DNA of 64,000 nucleotides, from the NCBI RefSeq assembly GCF_003253995.1, contig NZ_QKZL01000005.1, positions 124,001-188,000 on the forward strand. The letters run 5' to 3'. A program made the position numbers and the translations under genes. The notes beneath the pieces were generated by a model. The model ran no database searches. It had not been told where the DNA came from and saw only the letters and a list, made by a program, of their open reading frames with translations. Source of the stretch: Palleronia aestuarii (GTDB lineage Bacteria; Pseudomonadota; Alphaproteobacteria; Rhodobacterales; Rhodobacteraceae). Positions 51,343 through 59,316 of this stretch are shown piece after piece; positions within the stretch are counted from its first letter, which is position 1; the number at the start of each line of letters is the position of its first letter.

Positions 51343-52878
51343 TCAGGCGGTCCGCGCCGCGGCGTCGGGGCCGTGGATAAGGTCCATGATCCTGCGGCTC
51401 ATCTCGGGGTAGGAGCCGGTATTCCCGACTACTCCCGTGATCGTGTAACCATCCATGACGGCGATGCGGTCGGCCAGCGCGATCATCTCCGGCATGTCGC
51501 TCGTGATGATCAGGACGGCCGTCCCTCCATCCGCGAGATCGCGCAGGAGGTCATGGAGATACGCCTTCGTCTTGATGTCGATCCCGACGGAGGGTTCGTC
51601 CACGATGAGGATCCGGACGCCCGCGGCGAGCCACTTGGCGACGCTGATCTTCTGCTGGTTGCCGCCCGAGAGGTTGCCGGCACTCTGCGCGAGGCTCGGG
51701 GTCTTGACCTCGAGCTTTTCGAGATAGGGCAGGACCGCGTCGCGCACCTTTCCGTCCCCCAGCAATCCCATCGCGCCCGCGAGACGCCGCCAGACGGGGA
51801 TGCCGGCATTCGAGAGGACCGAATGCTGCAGGATCAGCCCTTCGCTCTTCCGGTCCTCGCTGACATAGCCGATCCCGTGGCGGTGGATCGCCTCGGCGAC
51901 GGACCCGATCCGCACGGCTTCGCCCGCGACGCGGGTCTCCCCGCCGGTGATCGCGAACTTGCCGAGGATCGCCTTCGCGAGCTCCGTCCGACCGGCACCC
52001 ACGAGGCCGTAGAGCCCGACGATCTCGCCCGCGCGCACGCTCAGGTCGATGTCGCGATGCCCGAGCTCGGTCGCGACCTTTTGCAGGCCCAGCATCTCGG
52101 GCGCCCCGTCGGCCGCGCGCCTCCGCCCGCTGGCCGCGCTCTCCGCCCGGCCTATCATCATCTCGACGAGATCGCCGCGCGTGACGCCGGCCATGGCGCG
52201 GCTGTCGCAGGCATTCTCGCCATCGCGCAGGACGGTCACGCGGTCGCAGATCTCCTGCACCTCCTCGAGCTTGTGGCTGACGAAGAGGAGGCTCGTGCCC
52301 GCATCTCGGAGCCTGCGCAGGATCGCGAAGAGCCGATCGGTCTCGCTCGCGGTCAGCGACGCGGTGGGCTCGTCGAGGAGCAGGACCCGGCTCTGCAGCG
52401 ACAGCGCCTTGGCGATCTCCACGAGCTGCATCTTGGCCACCGAGAGCTCGGAAACCGGCATGGCCGGGTCGACGTCGAGCTCCAGCGGCTCCAGCCATTG
52501 CCGCGCCTTGCGGTTCAACTCGGCATAGTCGATGGGCTTGAAATAGCTCGCCCCGATCTGCTCGAGATGGATGTTCTCCGCGACGGAGAAGCGGGGGAAG
52601 AGGTTGCGCTCCTGATGGACGACACCGATGCCCCGCGCGATCGCGTCGCGCGTGCCCGCGAAACGAACCGCCTCTCCATCGACGCGCAGCGTTCCGGCCG
52701 TCGGCTGGTGGACACCCGTTATGATCTTGATGAGCGTCGACTTGCCCGCCCCGTTCTCGCCCAGAAGCGCGTGGATCGAGCCGCCCGCGAGGGTGATGTC
52801 GACCCCCTTCAGGGCGCGGACGCCGGGAAAGGCCTTCTCGATCCCCTGCGCCTCGAAAAGGGGGTGATCCGTCATCAT
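51343..52878 (-). CDS. Sugar ABC transporter ATP-binding protein (RbsA-type, two nucleotide-binding domains)
   Basis: The 511-residue protein has two ABC domains in tandem. The first has Walker A GENGAGKST near residue 39, signature VSELSVAKMQLVEIAKAL and Walker B VLLLDEPTA. The second begins GEIVGLYGLVGAGRTE near 285 with signature NLSGGNQQKISVAKWLA and LIVDEPSVGID. This is the RbsA/XylG/MglA arrangement. The ATG at 52878 overlaps the permease stop (ATGA). It drives uptake with the two permeases and the binding protein upstream. Confidence 0.92.
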   Translation of the reverse strand: MMTDHPLFEAQGIEKAFPGVRALKGVDITLAGGSIHALLGENGAGKSTLIKIITGVHQPTAGTLRVDGEAVRFAGTRDAIARGIGVVHQERNLFPRFSVAENIHLEQIGASYFKPIDYAELNRKARQWLEPLELDVDPAMPVSELSVAKMQLVEIAKALSLQSRVLLLDEPTASLTASETDRLFAILRRLRDAGTSLLFVSHKLEEVQEICDRVTVLRDGENACDSRAMAGVTRGDLVEMMIGRAESAASGRRRAADGAPEMLGLQKVATELGHRDIDLSVRAGEIVGLYGLVGAGRTELAKAILGKFAITGGETRVAGEAVRIGSVAEAIHRHGIGYVSEDRKSEGLILQHSVLSNAGIPVWRRLAGAMGLLGDGKVRDAVLPYLEKLEVKTPSLAQSAGNLSGGNQQKISVAKWLAAGVRILIVDEPSVGIDIKTKAYLHDLLRDLADGGTAVLIITSDMPEMIALADRIAVMDGYTITGVVGNTGSYPEMSRRIMDLIHGPDAAARTA

Positions 52879-53837
52879 CCGGCCCCCGAGACGGGCTGGT
52901 GCGCGCGCAGCCGGTTCAGCCCGACCGCGGCTAGGATCATGGCGCCCAGCACGACCTGCACGAGGAACGGATCGATGGAGAAGAGGACGAGCGCCTGGGT
53001 GATGACGGCCACGATCACGACACCCAGAAGCGTGGCGGACACGCTCACATGCCCTCCCGCGAGGACGGCGCCGCCGATCACCGGCGCGGCGAACGAGAGG
53101 ATCAGCCAGTCGTCCCCGATCGAGGGCTGCCCGATCTCGAGCCGTGCTACGAGCAGAATGCCCGCGATGGCCGCGATGACGCCCGAGAGGACATGGACGA
53201 TCACCACGGTCGCGGTGACGGAGATGCCCGAGAGCTCCGCCGCGTGCTCGTTGCTGCCCACGGCAAGGATGAACCGCCCGACGGGAAGGCGGCGCAGCAT
53301 GTACCAAAGTGCGATGCTGACGAGGAGGGTGGGTACGAAGATCAGCGGCACGATGCCCAGGATCGTCGCGTTACCGAAGGCCTTTACGCCCTCGGGGATG
53401 CCGTAGAAGGGCTGCGCCTCGGTCAGGCCGAGGTTGATCCCCTTGAAGATCGAGAGCGTCGCAAGCGTGATCACGAAGGCGGAGATGCCGGTGATGCGGA
53501 TGAGCGCGCCGTTCATCGCCCCGCAGGCCGCGCCGACGCCGAGCGCGAGCATCACCGCAAGGGGGGCGGGGAGACCCCAGACCTCCATCGCGCCGGCGAA
53601 AGTGATGGCCGCAAGTCCGCCGATCGCGCCCACCGACAGGTTCATCTGCCCGATCGCGATGATCACCATCTGCGAAAAGGCGATGAGCGCGTTCACCGCG
53701 ATGGCGAGGAGAAGGATCTGGATGTTGTAGGGCGACAGGAACGTCTCGCTGAAACCGCGCACGACGAGGATCGCGAGGAGGGTGGCCAGGAGCGGGCCGA
53801 ACCAGTCGGTCCGGCTCAGTTGAGATATCCGCGACAT
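52875..53837 (-). CDS. Sugar ABC transporter permease (RbsC family), second permease
   Basis: The 320-residue permease contains the RbsC hallmarks AIGQMNLSVGAIGGLAAITFAGAM near residue 60, GAACGAMNGALIRITGISAFVITLATLSIFKGINLGLTEAQPF near 100 and GNNEHAAELSG-like VGSNEHAAELSGI near 195. It is one of two different permeases in this operon, which probably form a heterodimer. It follows the first permease gene after 10 bases. Confidence 0.9.
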   Translation of the reverse strand: MSRISQLSRTDWFGPLLATLLAILVVRGFSETFLSPYNIQILLLAIAVNALIAFSQMVIIAIGQMNLSVGAIGGLAAITFAGAMEVWGLPAPLAVMLALGVGAACGAMNGALIRITGISAFVITLATLSIFKGINLGLTEAQPFYGIPEGVKAFGNATILGIVPLIFVPTLLVSIALWYMLRRLPVGRFILAVGSNEHAAELSGISVTATVVIVHVLSGVIAAIAGILLVARLEIGQPSIGDDWLILSFAAPVIGGAVLAGGHVSVSATLLGVVIVAVITQALVLFSIDPFLVQVVLGAMILAAVGLNRLRAHQPVSGAG

Positions 53838-53847
53838 CGACCCCTCC

Positions 53848-54888
53848 TCAGGCCAGGTTGCGGCGGGCGAGATACGCGCGCCGCGCCTTGTCGAGCAGGA
53901 CCGCGATCAGGAGCATGAGGCCCAGGAACGTCTGCACCCAGAACGCGCCGATCTGCAGCATCAGAAGTCCGCTCTGCAGCATCGTCACGAGGAACGCGCC
54001 GAGCACGGTCCCGAGGACCGAGACCTTGCCTCCCTGGAGAAGCGTGCCGCCCAGTACCGGCCCGAGAAACGCGAGAAGAAGCCAGTCCTGCCCGAGCTGC
54101 CCCGCCATCGACGGGATCGCCGCGCCGTTCCTCGCGACGAGCATGAGCGCCGCCATCGCCGCGAGGACGCCCGAGAGCATGTGGCAGAGGATCACCATGC
54201 GGCCCACGCGGATGCCCGACAGCTCCGCCGCTCCGGGTTGCGCGCCCGCCGCCAGCATCTCCCGCCCCGTCACCGTCCGCCGGTAGAGCCAGGCAAGAAC
54301 GAGCGCTGTGGCGAGGGTCACGAGAAGGAGGGGCGAGACGTAGCCCGCGAACTTCATCCTGCCGAAATCGGAAAAGACCGCGGGCAGGTCGCGGTAGGAT
54401 TCCGCGCGGGTGAGAAAGATCATCACGCCGAAGAAGATGCTCATTGTGGCAAGCGTGATGATGAAGCTGTGCAGTCCGCTCCTGACCACCGTGGCGCCGT
54501 TGATGAAGCCAAGGCCCGCGCCGCAGGCGAGCCCGCCCGCGAGCGCGAGCGGCCAGGGCACGCCGACCCCCTCGATCAGCCAGCCCGCGAACATCGCGGC
54601 CGAGACACCCATAGCCCCGATCGCGAGGTTGAGCCCGCCGGTCACGATCACGCTCATCATCGACAGGCCGATCATGATGTTCACCGCGGCGTTGCGGCCG
54701 AGCGTGAAGAGGTTGAAGGGCGACAGGAAACCGGTCGCCGCCAGACCGAAGATCGCCGCGAACACGGCGATCAGAAGAACGAGGCCGAACTCGTTAGATA
54801 GAAAGAAGCGCGTCCGCGACATCGGGGCGCTCGACCACCCGGCCGACGATGCTGGCCGCGCGCCGCGGTTCGCGTCTTGGAGGGTCAT
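53848..54888 (-). CDS. Sugar ABC transporter permease (RbsC family), first permease
   Basis: The protein is up to 346 residues with RbsC motifs VTGGLNLAIGAMGVSAAMFAGW, GLGFINGATVVRSGLHSFIITLATMSIFFGVMIFLTRAESYRDLP and AGAQPGAAELSGIRV. The start is uncertain: ATG 54888 gives a 22-residue hydrophilic extension, while ATG 54822 gives MSRTRFFLSNEFG, similar to the second permease. Neither has a strong Shine-Dalgarno. It pairs with the RbsC-type protein downstream. Confidence 0.88.
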   Translation of the reverse strand: MTLQDANRGARPASSAGWSSAPMSRTRFFLSNEFGLVLLIAVFAAIFGLAATGFLSPFNLFTLGRNAAVNIMIGLSMMSVIVTGGLNLAIGAMGVSAAMFAGWLIEGVGVPWPLALAGGLACGAGLGFINGATVVRSGLHSFIITLATMSIFFGVMIFLTRAESYRDLPAVFSDFGRMKFAGYVSPLLLVTLATALVLAWLYRRTVTGREMLAAGAQPGAAELSGIRVGRMVILCHMLSGVLAAMAALMLVARNGAAIPSMAGQLGQDWLLLAFLGPVLGGTLLQGGKVSVLGTVLGAFLVTMLQSGLLMLQIGAFWVQTFLGLMLLIAVLLDKARRAYLARRNLA

Positions 54889-54965
54889 GCCCGGAACGAT
54901 CCTGTCGTGGATGGGGTCATGGCGCGGCGGCGGAACTTGGCGCTCCGCCGCCCGTGGCGTTCAGA

Positions 54966-55991
54966 TCAGCTGCAATCGAGATAGGTCTCGTCGAAATCGG
55001 CAAGGATCCGGTCCGTCTCCGCCCGCATCGCGTCGAGATAGCCGTCGACGCTGTCGCGATCGACATAGGCGGTGCCGGAATCGATGAAGCGATCGGTCAG
55101 GGCGTTGGAGGCGAAGGGCGCATCGGCCTTCACCACGCAGCCCGAGCGAAGCTTGTCGATGGCATAGGCGCCGATATATCCCTGCCCATATGGGTTCTGG
55201 AGCATCGTGCCGTCGATGGAGCCGTCCCGGATCGCCTCAAGCACCACCTCGTCGTGGTCGATCCCCACCATGTGGATGCGATCCCCGCCCATCTTGGCGA
55301 GTGCCTTCGTCGCCACGACGGCCGGCACCCAGGCGGTGGTGATGATGCCGTCGACCTCCTCCGCATGGGCCGCGAGGTAGGCGTTGATCTTCTCCTCGGC
55401 GGGTTCGGGCGCGTCGATGTCGGCGATCGTCTGCACGACCGTCGCGCCCTCCTCCTCCGCGGCGCGGTTGACGGCGTCGATGCGCAGCTGCGTGTTCGGA
55501 TCGACGAGGAAGCCCGTGAAATGGGCGATGCGCTTCTCGCCGTCGGGCATCGCCGCGAGCAGCTCCTTGGTGCCGAGATAGGCGGAATTGCCGGTATCGG
55601 TGCCGAGGCAGAACGCGGCCGGAGAGGGATCCTTGTAGCATCCGCCGCCCGCGATGACCTGCGCGTCGTAGCCCGTCAGCTCCTCGGCGGTGGACACCGC
55701 CCCGACCGGATCGCCGGGGAAGATCAGAAAGCCGTTATAGCCTTGGCTCAGGAGGCTTTCGGCAAGCTGGTTCTGAGTGGCCAGCTCCCATTTCTGCGGT
55801 ACTTCGTATTCCGCGCCGGCAAGGCCGAAATCCCGCGCGGCGTCCGCGCCCGCATCGGCCCAGGCGGCGAAGTACGGATGCGGGCCGCCGGGGATCAGTG
55901 CGATCCGCGTGTCGTCCGCCGCGATGGCGGGGGCCATGCTGCCGAGGCCGACCACCCCGGCCAGGGTGATACCCAGTTTCAGGTTCGTCAC
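54966..55991 (-). CDS. Sugar ABC transporter substrate-binding protein (ribose/TorT-like family)
   Basis: The 341-residue protein has a signal peptide (LGITLAGVVGLGSMAPAIAA) and a type 1 periplasmic-binding fold: DTRIALIPGGPHPYFAAWADAGADAARDFG, DPNTQLRIDAVNRAAEEEGATVVQT, HMVGIDHDEVVLEAIRDGSIDGTMLQNPYGQGYIGAYAIDKL. The start is GTG at 55991, because GGAGGAG ends just 5 bases before it; an ATG at 56006 lies within that ribosome-binding site. It heads the leftward operon and diverges from the GntR gene. Ligand probably a deoxy-sugar (inference). Confidence 0.85.
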   Translation of the reverse strand: MTNLKLGITLAGVVGLGSMAPAIAADDTRIALIPGGPHPYFAAWADAGADAARDFGLAGAEYEVPQKWELATQNQLAESLLSQGYNGFLIFPGDPVGAVSTAEELTGYDAQVIAGGGCYKDPSPAAFCLGTDTGNSAYLGTKELLAAMPDGEKRIAHFTGFLVDPNTQLRIDAVNRAAEEEGATVVQTIADIDAPEPAEEKINAYLAAHAEEVDGIITTAWVPAVVATKALAKMGGDRIHMVGIDHDEVVLEAIRDGSIDGTMLQNPYGQGYIGAYAIDKLRSGCVVKADAPFASNALTDRFIDSGTAYVDRDSVDGYLDAMRAETDRILADFDETYLDCS

Positions 55992-56080
55992 GTAAGCTCC
56001 TCCCATGATTGCAGGAAACGGCCATGCCGCTTCCACGGAACGCGAACCCTCCACTGCCCGCTTTTCCCGCTGCTCGTTAA

Positions 56081-56100
56081 CTGGTATACATGTATCCAAG
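56081..56100. promoter_or_regulatory. Probable GntR operator in the divergent sugar promoter
   Basis: An imperfect 20-base palindrome centres on the perfect ATACATGTAT (56086-56095), with flanking CTGG/CCAAG symmetric except at two pairs. It lies between the leftward binding-protein gene and the rightward GntR gene, and overlaps the ATG at 56090 of GntR. A GntR-FCD protein is the natural binder and could repress both the transport operon and itself. Confidence 0.55.
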
Positions 56101-56881
56101 TATTGAGATCAAGTGCGATGCGGGTCCGGGGTTCGATCTGGTGAGAGCGACAGATGTTTCGGAAGAGGCCCGGCCGTTCGGGCCCGATACCGGGGGACTC
56201 GAGGCTCTGCGCTTCGATCCGGGTCGAGGCGGCTCCGTCGCCGATCGCGTCCATGGCGTGCTGCGCGCGGCGATCGTTGAGGTGCGTCTCGCGCCCGGAA
56301 CGCCGATCAGCGAGAATTCGATCTGCCGGCAATTCTCCGTCTCCCGCACCCCGGTACGCGCCGCGATCCAGCGCCTGTCCGAGGAAGGGCTGGTCGATGT
56401 CTCGCCGCAGCGGGGAAGTTTCGTCGCGCCATTGCGCATCGATGGCCTGCGCGACAGCCATTTCATCCGCCGGTCGCTGGAGCTCGCGATCCTGCGGGAG
56501 GTGGCGGGGATCTGGACGGAGGAGATGAGTGCGGAGATGCGCGCGATCATCGAGGATCAGGCCCGCGTCATCGAGGCCGGCAACCACGACGGTTTCTTTG
56601 AGGAGGACGAGCGCTTCCACCACCGGCTCGCGACTTTCTGCGGCCGCGACGGGGTCTGGGAAGCCATCCGCGGGGCAAAGGTCACGATGACGCGGTTCTA
56701 CAGGTACTGGGCCCATCCCGAGAGATTGGCCGAGGTCCTGAGAGAGCATGGCGCGGTGATCGACGCGCTCGACACGGGCGATGCCCAAGAGGCGGAGCGG
56801 GCGCTGAGCCTCCATCTCGACGTGGTCTTCAACGTTTTCGACCGGATGTCGGAGGAGGAGCGACGGAACCTGCCGGCATGA
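56090..56881 (+). CDS. GntR family regulator with FCD ligand domain
   Basis: The protein has an N-terminal winged helix VADRVHGVLRAAIVEVRLAPGTPISENSICRQFSVSRTPVRAAIQRLSEEGLVDVSPQRGSFVAPL and a C-terminal all-helical FCD domain with metal-binding histidines in DERFHHRLATFCGR and REHGAVIDALDTGD. FCD regulators sense sugar acids and similar carboxylates. From ATG 56090 it has an unusual 45-residue N-terminal extension and no Shine-Dalgarno; GTG 56141 is an alternative start. It divides the leftward transport operon from the rightward dehydrogenase/lactonase genes and likely controls both. Confidence 0.87.
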   Translation: MYPSIEIKCDAGPGFDLVRATDVSEEARPFGPDTGGLEALRFDPGRGGSVADRVHGVLRAAIVEVRLAPGTPISENSICRQFSVSRTPVRAAIQRLSEEGLVDVSPQRGSFVAPLRIDGLRDSHFIRRSLELAILREVAGIWTEEMSAEMRAIIEDQARVIEAGNHDGFFEEDERFHHRLATFCGRDGVWEAIRGAKVTMTRFYRYWAHPERLAEVLREHGAVIDALDTGDAQEAERALSLHLDVVFNVFDRMSEEERRNLPA

Positions 56882-57037
56882 CGGACGCTGGACCGGGTGT
56901 GATGGAATTCCGCGCGCACAATCTGCGGATCGCAGTCGGGTGGACCGGAATATCGGAATGGCCGGTCGCGGGGCGATCCGGTTTATGAGATCGACGGTAC
57001 TGAAGCGGTTCTGTCCCGCTCAAGAGGAGAAAGCGGC

Positions 57038-58027
57038 GTGAAGACAAGGGAACTCGGTAAGACCGGATTGCACCTGACGGAGCTTTCCTTCGGCGGGGCG
57101 GGTATCGGCAATCTGTACCACCCGGTGAGCCGACAGGACGCGATGGACGCGCTCGCGGCGGCGTGGGACGGGGGTATCCGCTACTTCGACACCGCGCCCC
57201 ATTACGGTCAGGGACTGTCGGAGCGCCGCATGGGTGACTTCCTCCAGGGCCGGGAGCGTGGCGACTTCGTCCTCTCCACCAAGGTCGGGCGGATTCTCCG
57301 GCCGATCAGGGACGGATCGACCCCCTCGAACGGGTTCGTGGACGCGCTGCCGTTCTCGATCACCTACGATTACAGCTACGACGCGATCATGCGCTCGCAC
57401 GAGGACAGCCTCGCCCGGCTTGGCCTGCCCTCCGTCGACATCCTCTACGTCCACGACCTCGAGCGCGCCTCCTTCCCCGAAGGCGGTTACGAGGATCATC
57501 TCGAGACCTTCGCGACGAGCGGGGTGAAGGCGCTCGAGGAGCTGAAGGCGTCCGGGGCAATCTCCGCCTACGGTCTCGGCGTGAACGAGGTCGGGGCCTG
57601 TCTCGACGTGCTCGACCGGGTGCCGCTCGACTGCCTGCTGATGGCCGGGCGCTATTCGCTGCTCGACCGGAGCGCGGAGGCGCGGCTCGTCGATCTCTGC
57701 GCGTCGAGCGGCACGGCGATGATCGTCGGCGGCGTCTTCAATTCGGGCATCCTCGCGACCGGGGCGAAGCCGGGCGCGACCTTCGACTACGGGGAGGCAT
57801 CCCCCGAGATCCTGGACCGTGTCTCGCGGATGGAGGAGGTCGCCACGCGTCATGACGTGCCCCTCGCCCGCGCCGCCCTTCACTTCCCGCTTCGCAACCC
57901 GATCGTTCCGAGCGTGCTGATCGGCACCGCGAAGGCCTCGAGCATGAAGCGCAACCTCGCCACGTTCGAGGGCGACGTGCCGGATGCGCTTTTCTCCGAA
58001 ATGGACGAACTGGCGATCCGGTCATGA
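57038..58027 (+). CDS. Aldo/keto reductase, aldose/L-fucose 1-dehydrogenase-like
   Basis: The 329-residue protein has the AKR tetrad: D51 and Y56 in FDTAPHYGQGLSERRMG, K82 in LSTKVGR, and H139 in ILYVHDLE. The long loop RPIRDGSTPSNGFVDALPFSITYDYSYDAIMRS is typical of D-threo-aldose/L-fucose/pyridoxal dehydrogenase-type AKRs. It would oxidise the sugar at C1 to the lactone. The start is GTG at 57038, preceded by AGGAG. The lactonase gene downstream overlaps by four bases (ATGA), supporting an oxidation-hydrolysis pair. Confidence 0.85.
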   Translation: MKTRELGKTGLHLTELSFGGAGIGNLYHPVSRQDAMDALAAAWDGGIRYFDTAPHYGQGLSERRMGDFLQGRERGDFVLSTKVGRILRPIRDGSTPSNGFVDALPFSITYDYSYDAIMRSHEDSLARLGLPSVDILYVHDLERASFPEGGYEDHLETFATSGVKALEELKASGAISAYGLGVNEVGACLDVLDRVPLDCLLMAGRYSLLDRSAEARLVDLCASSGTAMIVGGVFNSGILATGAKPGATFDYGEASPEILDRVSRMEEVATRHDVPLARAALHFPLRNPIVPSVLIGTAKASSMKRNLATFEGDVPDALFSEMDELAIRS

Positions 58028-58893
58028 GCGCGTCTTTCGATCTCATCGACACGCATCAGCATCTCTTCCTGCGCGAGCATCTGCGCTACGCCTGGACCGA
58101 GGGCGAGCCGCGGCTCGCGGGCAGCTTCACGCCCGAGGATTACGCGCGGATCGTCGAGGGAGGCGGGGTCGTCGGAACTATCTTCATGGAATCGGGCGTC
58201 GACGACGCCGATTACCGGAAGGAGGCCCGCGTCGTCTCCGCACTGATCGGCCAGGGTGAGGTCCCGCTCCTCGGTCAGATCGCGAGCTGCCGTCCGGAGA
58301 TCGATGCGGGCTTCGGCGATTGGCTCGAGGAATGCCGCGATCTCGGCGTCGTGGGATTCCGGCGCATCCTCCACGTCATGCCCGACGAGACCAGCCGAAC
58401 GGAGGGCTATCGCGCCAATGTCCGACGCATCGGCACGATGGGCTGGCCGGTGGATATCTGCATGGCTGCACGTCAGCTCGATATCGCGGCGGAGCTCGTC
58501 CGGGCCTGTCCTGAAACGGTTTTCGTGCTCGATCATTGCGGGACGAACGACATGGAGCCGGACGGGCTCGCGGCATGGTCGGCGCGGATCGCGGCGCTGG
58601 CGGAATTGCCGAACCTCTGGGTGAAGTTTTCCGGCATCACCGCCTATCTCCCGGCACCCGACGGCATGGACGCGGCCGCCCGCCCCGTCGTCGAGACCGT
58701 GCTCGAGGAATTCGGACCGAGCCGGATGATCTGGGGCGGGGACTGGCCGGTCGTCGATCTCGGTGTCGGCCTGCCGGACTGGATCGCGATAAGCCGGGCG
58801 TTCCTCGCGCCGCTCTCTGCGGACGAGCAGGAGCAGATAGGCACGCGGAACGCGCGGACCGTCTACGGCCTCGACCGCCGGCGCGAGACGTGA
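58024..58893 (+). CDS. Amidohydrolase family 2 lactonase (L-fuconolactonase/L-rhamnonolactonase-like)
   Basis: The 289-residue TIM-barrel protein has the metal motif IDTHQHLF (H11, H13), AWTEGEP near residue 26, a mid-barrel FVLDHCGTNDM histidine, and the C-terminal MIWGGDWPVVDL with the catalytic aspartate. This pattern matches COG3618 lactonases of L-fucose and L-rhamnose oxidation. It hydrolyses the lactone made by the aldo/keto reductase to the aldonate, which the enolase-family dehydratase at 50210-51328 could then dehydrate. Confidence 0.85.
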   Translation: MSASFDLIDTHQHLFLREHLRYAWTEGEPRLAGSFTPEDYARIVEGGGVVGTIFMESGVDDADYRKEARVVSALIGQGEVPLLGQIASCRPEIDAGFGDWLEECRDLGVVGFRRILHVMPDETSRTEGYRANVRRIGTMGWPVDICMAARQLDIAAELVRACPETVFVLDHCGTNDMEPDGLAAWSARIAALAELPNLWVKFSGITAYLPAPDGMDAAARPVVETVLEEFGPSRMIWGGDWPVVDLGVGLPDWIAISRAFLAPLSADEQEQIGTRNARTVYGLDRRRET

Positions 58894-59316
58894 CGCGATC
58901 CAGACGTTTGAGCTCCGATACGGGTCAGGTCGTCCTAACGCGTGTATCTGTGCCCGGAAGTCAAAAGACGCAGAGGTGCGGCATGTGAAAAGCCCCCGAC
59001 ATCAGCTACCGTCAACGTCTCGCGCGGTCAGGCGGTGCCCCTCGCTTTTGTCACATAGTCGAGTTCGTTAGCAGCCGCGAGCACCATGTCGGGATCGTTG
59101 AGAACCCGCGTTGCCGAGATGAAGCGGACACTAGCCCGTGCCGCGATCAGGATCACGTCGATCATCGAGCCGAATGATCCCTGACGCCGGGCAGGTTTCC
59201 GACCCATGTGCCGATGACCGAGGAGCGCAGGAGTTTTTCCCAGGACCGCACGAAAGCCCTTGGGCGCCTGCGATCAGTCCGCGCACCAACGGGTTCGACG
59301 CGACGCTCGACTGACC
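58894..59316. other. 423-base gap with one possible small gene
   Basis: Between the lactonase and the antiporter, base composition is less GC-biased than in the surrounding genes. The only coding candidate is the 59-codon leftward frame at 59028-59207. I saw no clear terminator, tRNA, inverted-repeat ends or transposase fragment. Confidence 0.45.
59028..59207 (-). CDS. Possible small hypothetical protein, 59 residues
   Basis: An ATG at 59207 opens a 59-residue frame reading MGRKPARRQGSFGSMIDVIL near the start and ending ELDYVTKARGTA before TGA. It has a basic N-terminus and a hydrophobic segment IDVILIAARASVRF. No Shine-Dalgarno is evident. It matches no family I recognise and may be a decayed gene end or chance frame. 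Confidence 0.3.
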   Translation of the reverse strand: MGRKPARRQGSFGSMIDVILIAARASVRFISATRVLNDPDMVLAAANELDYVTKARGTA

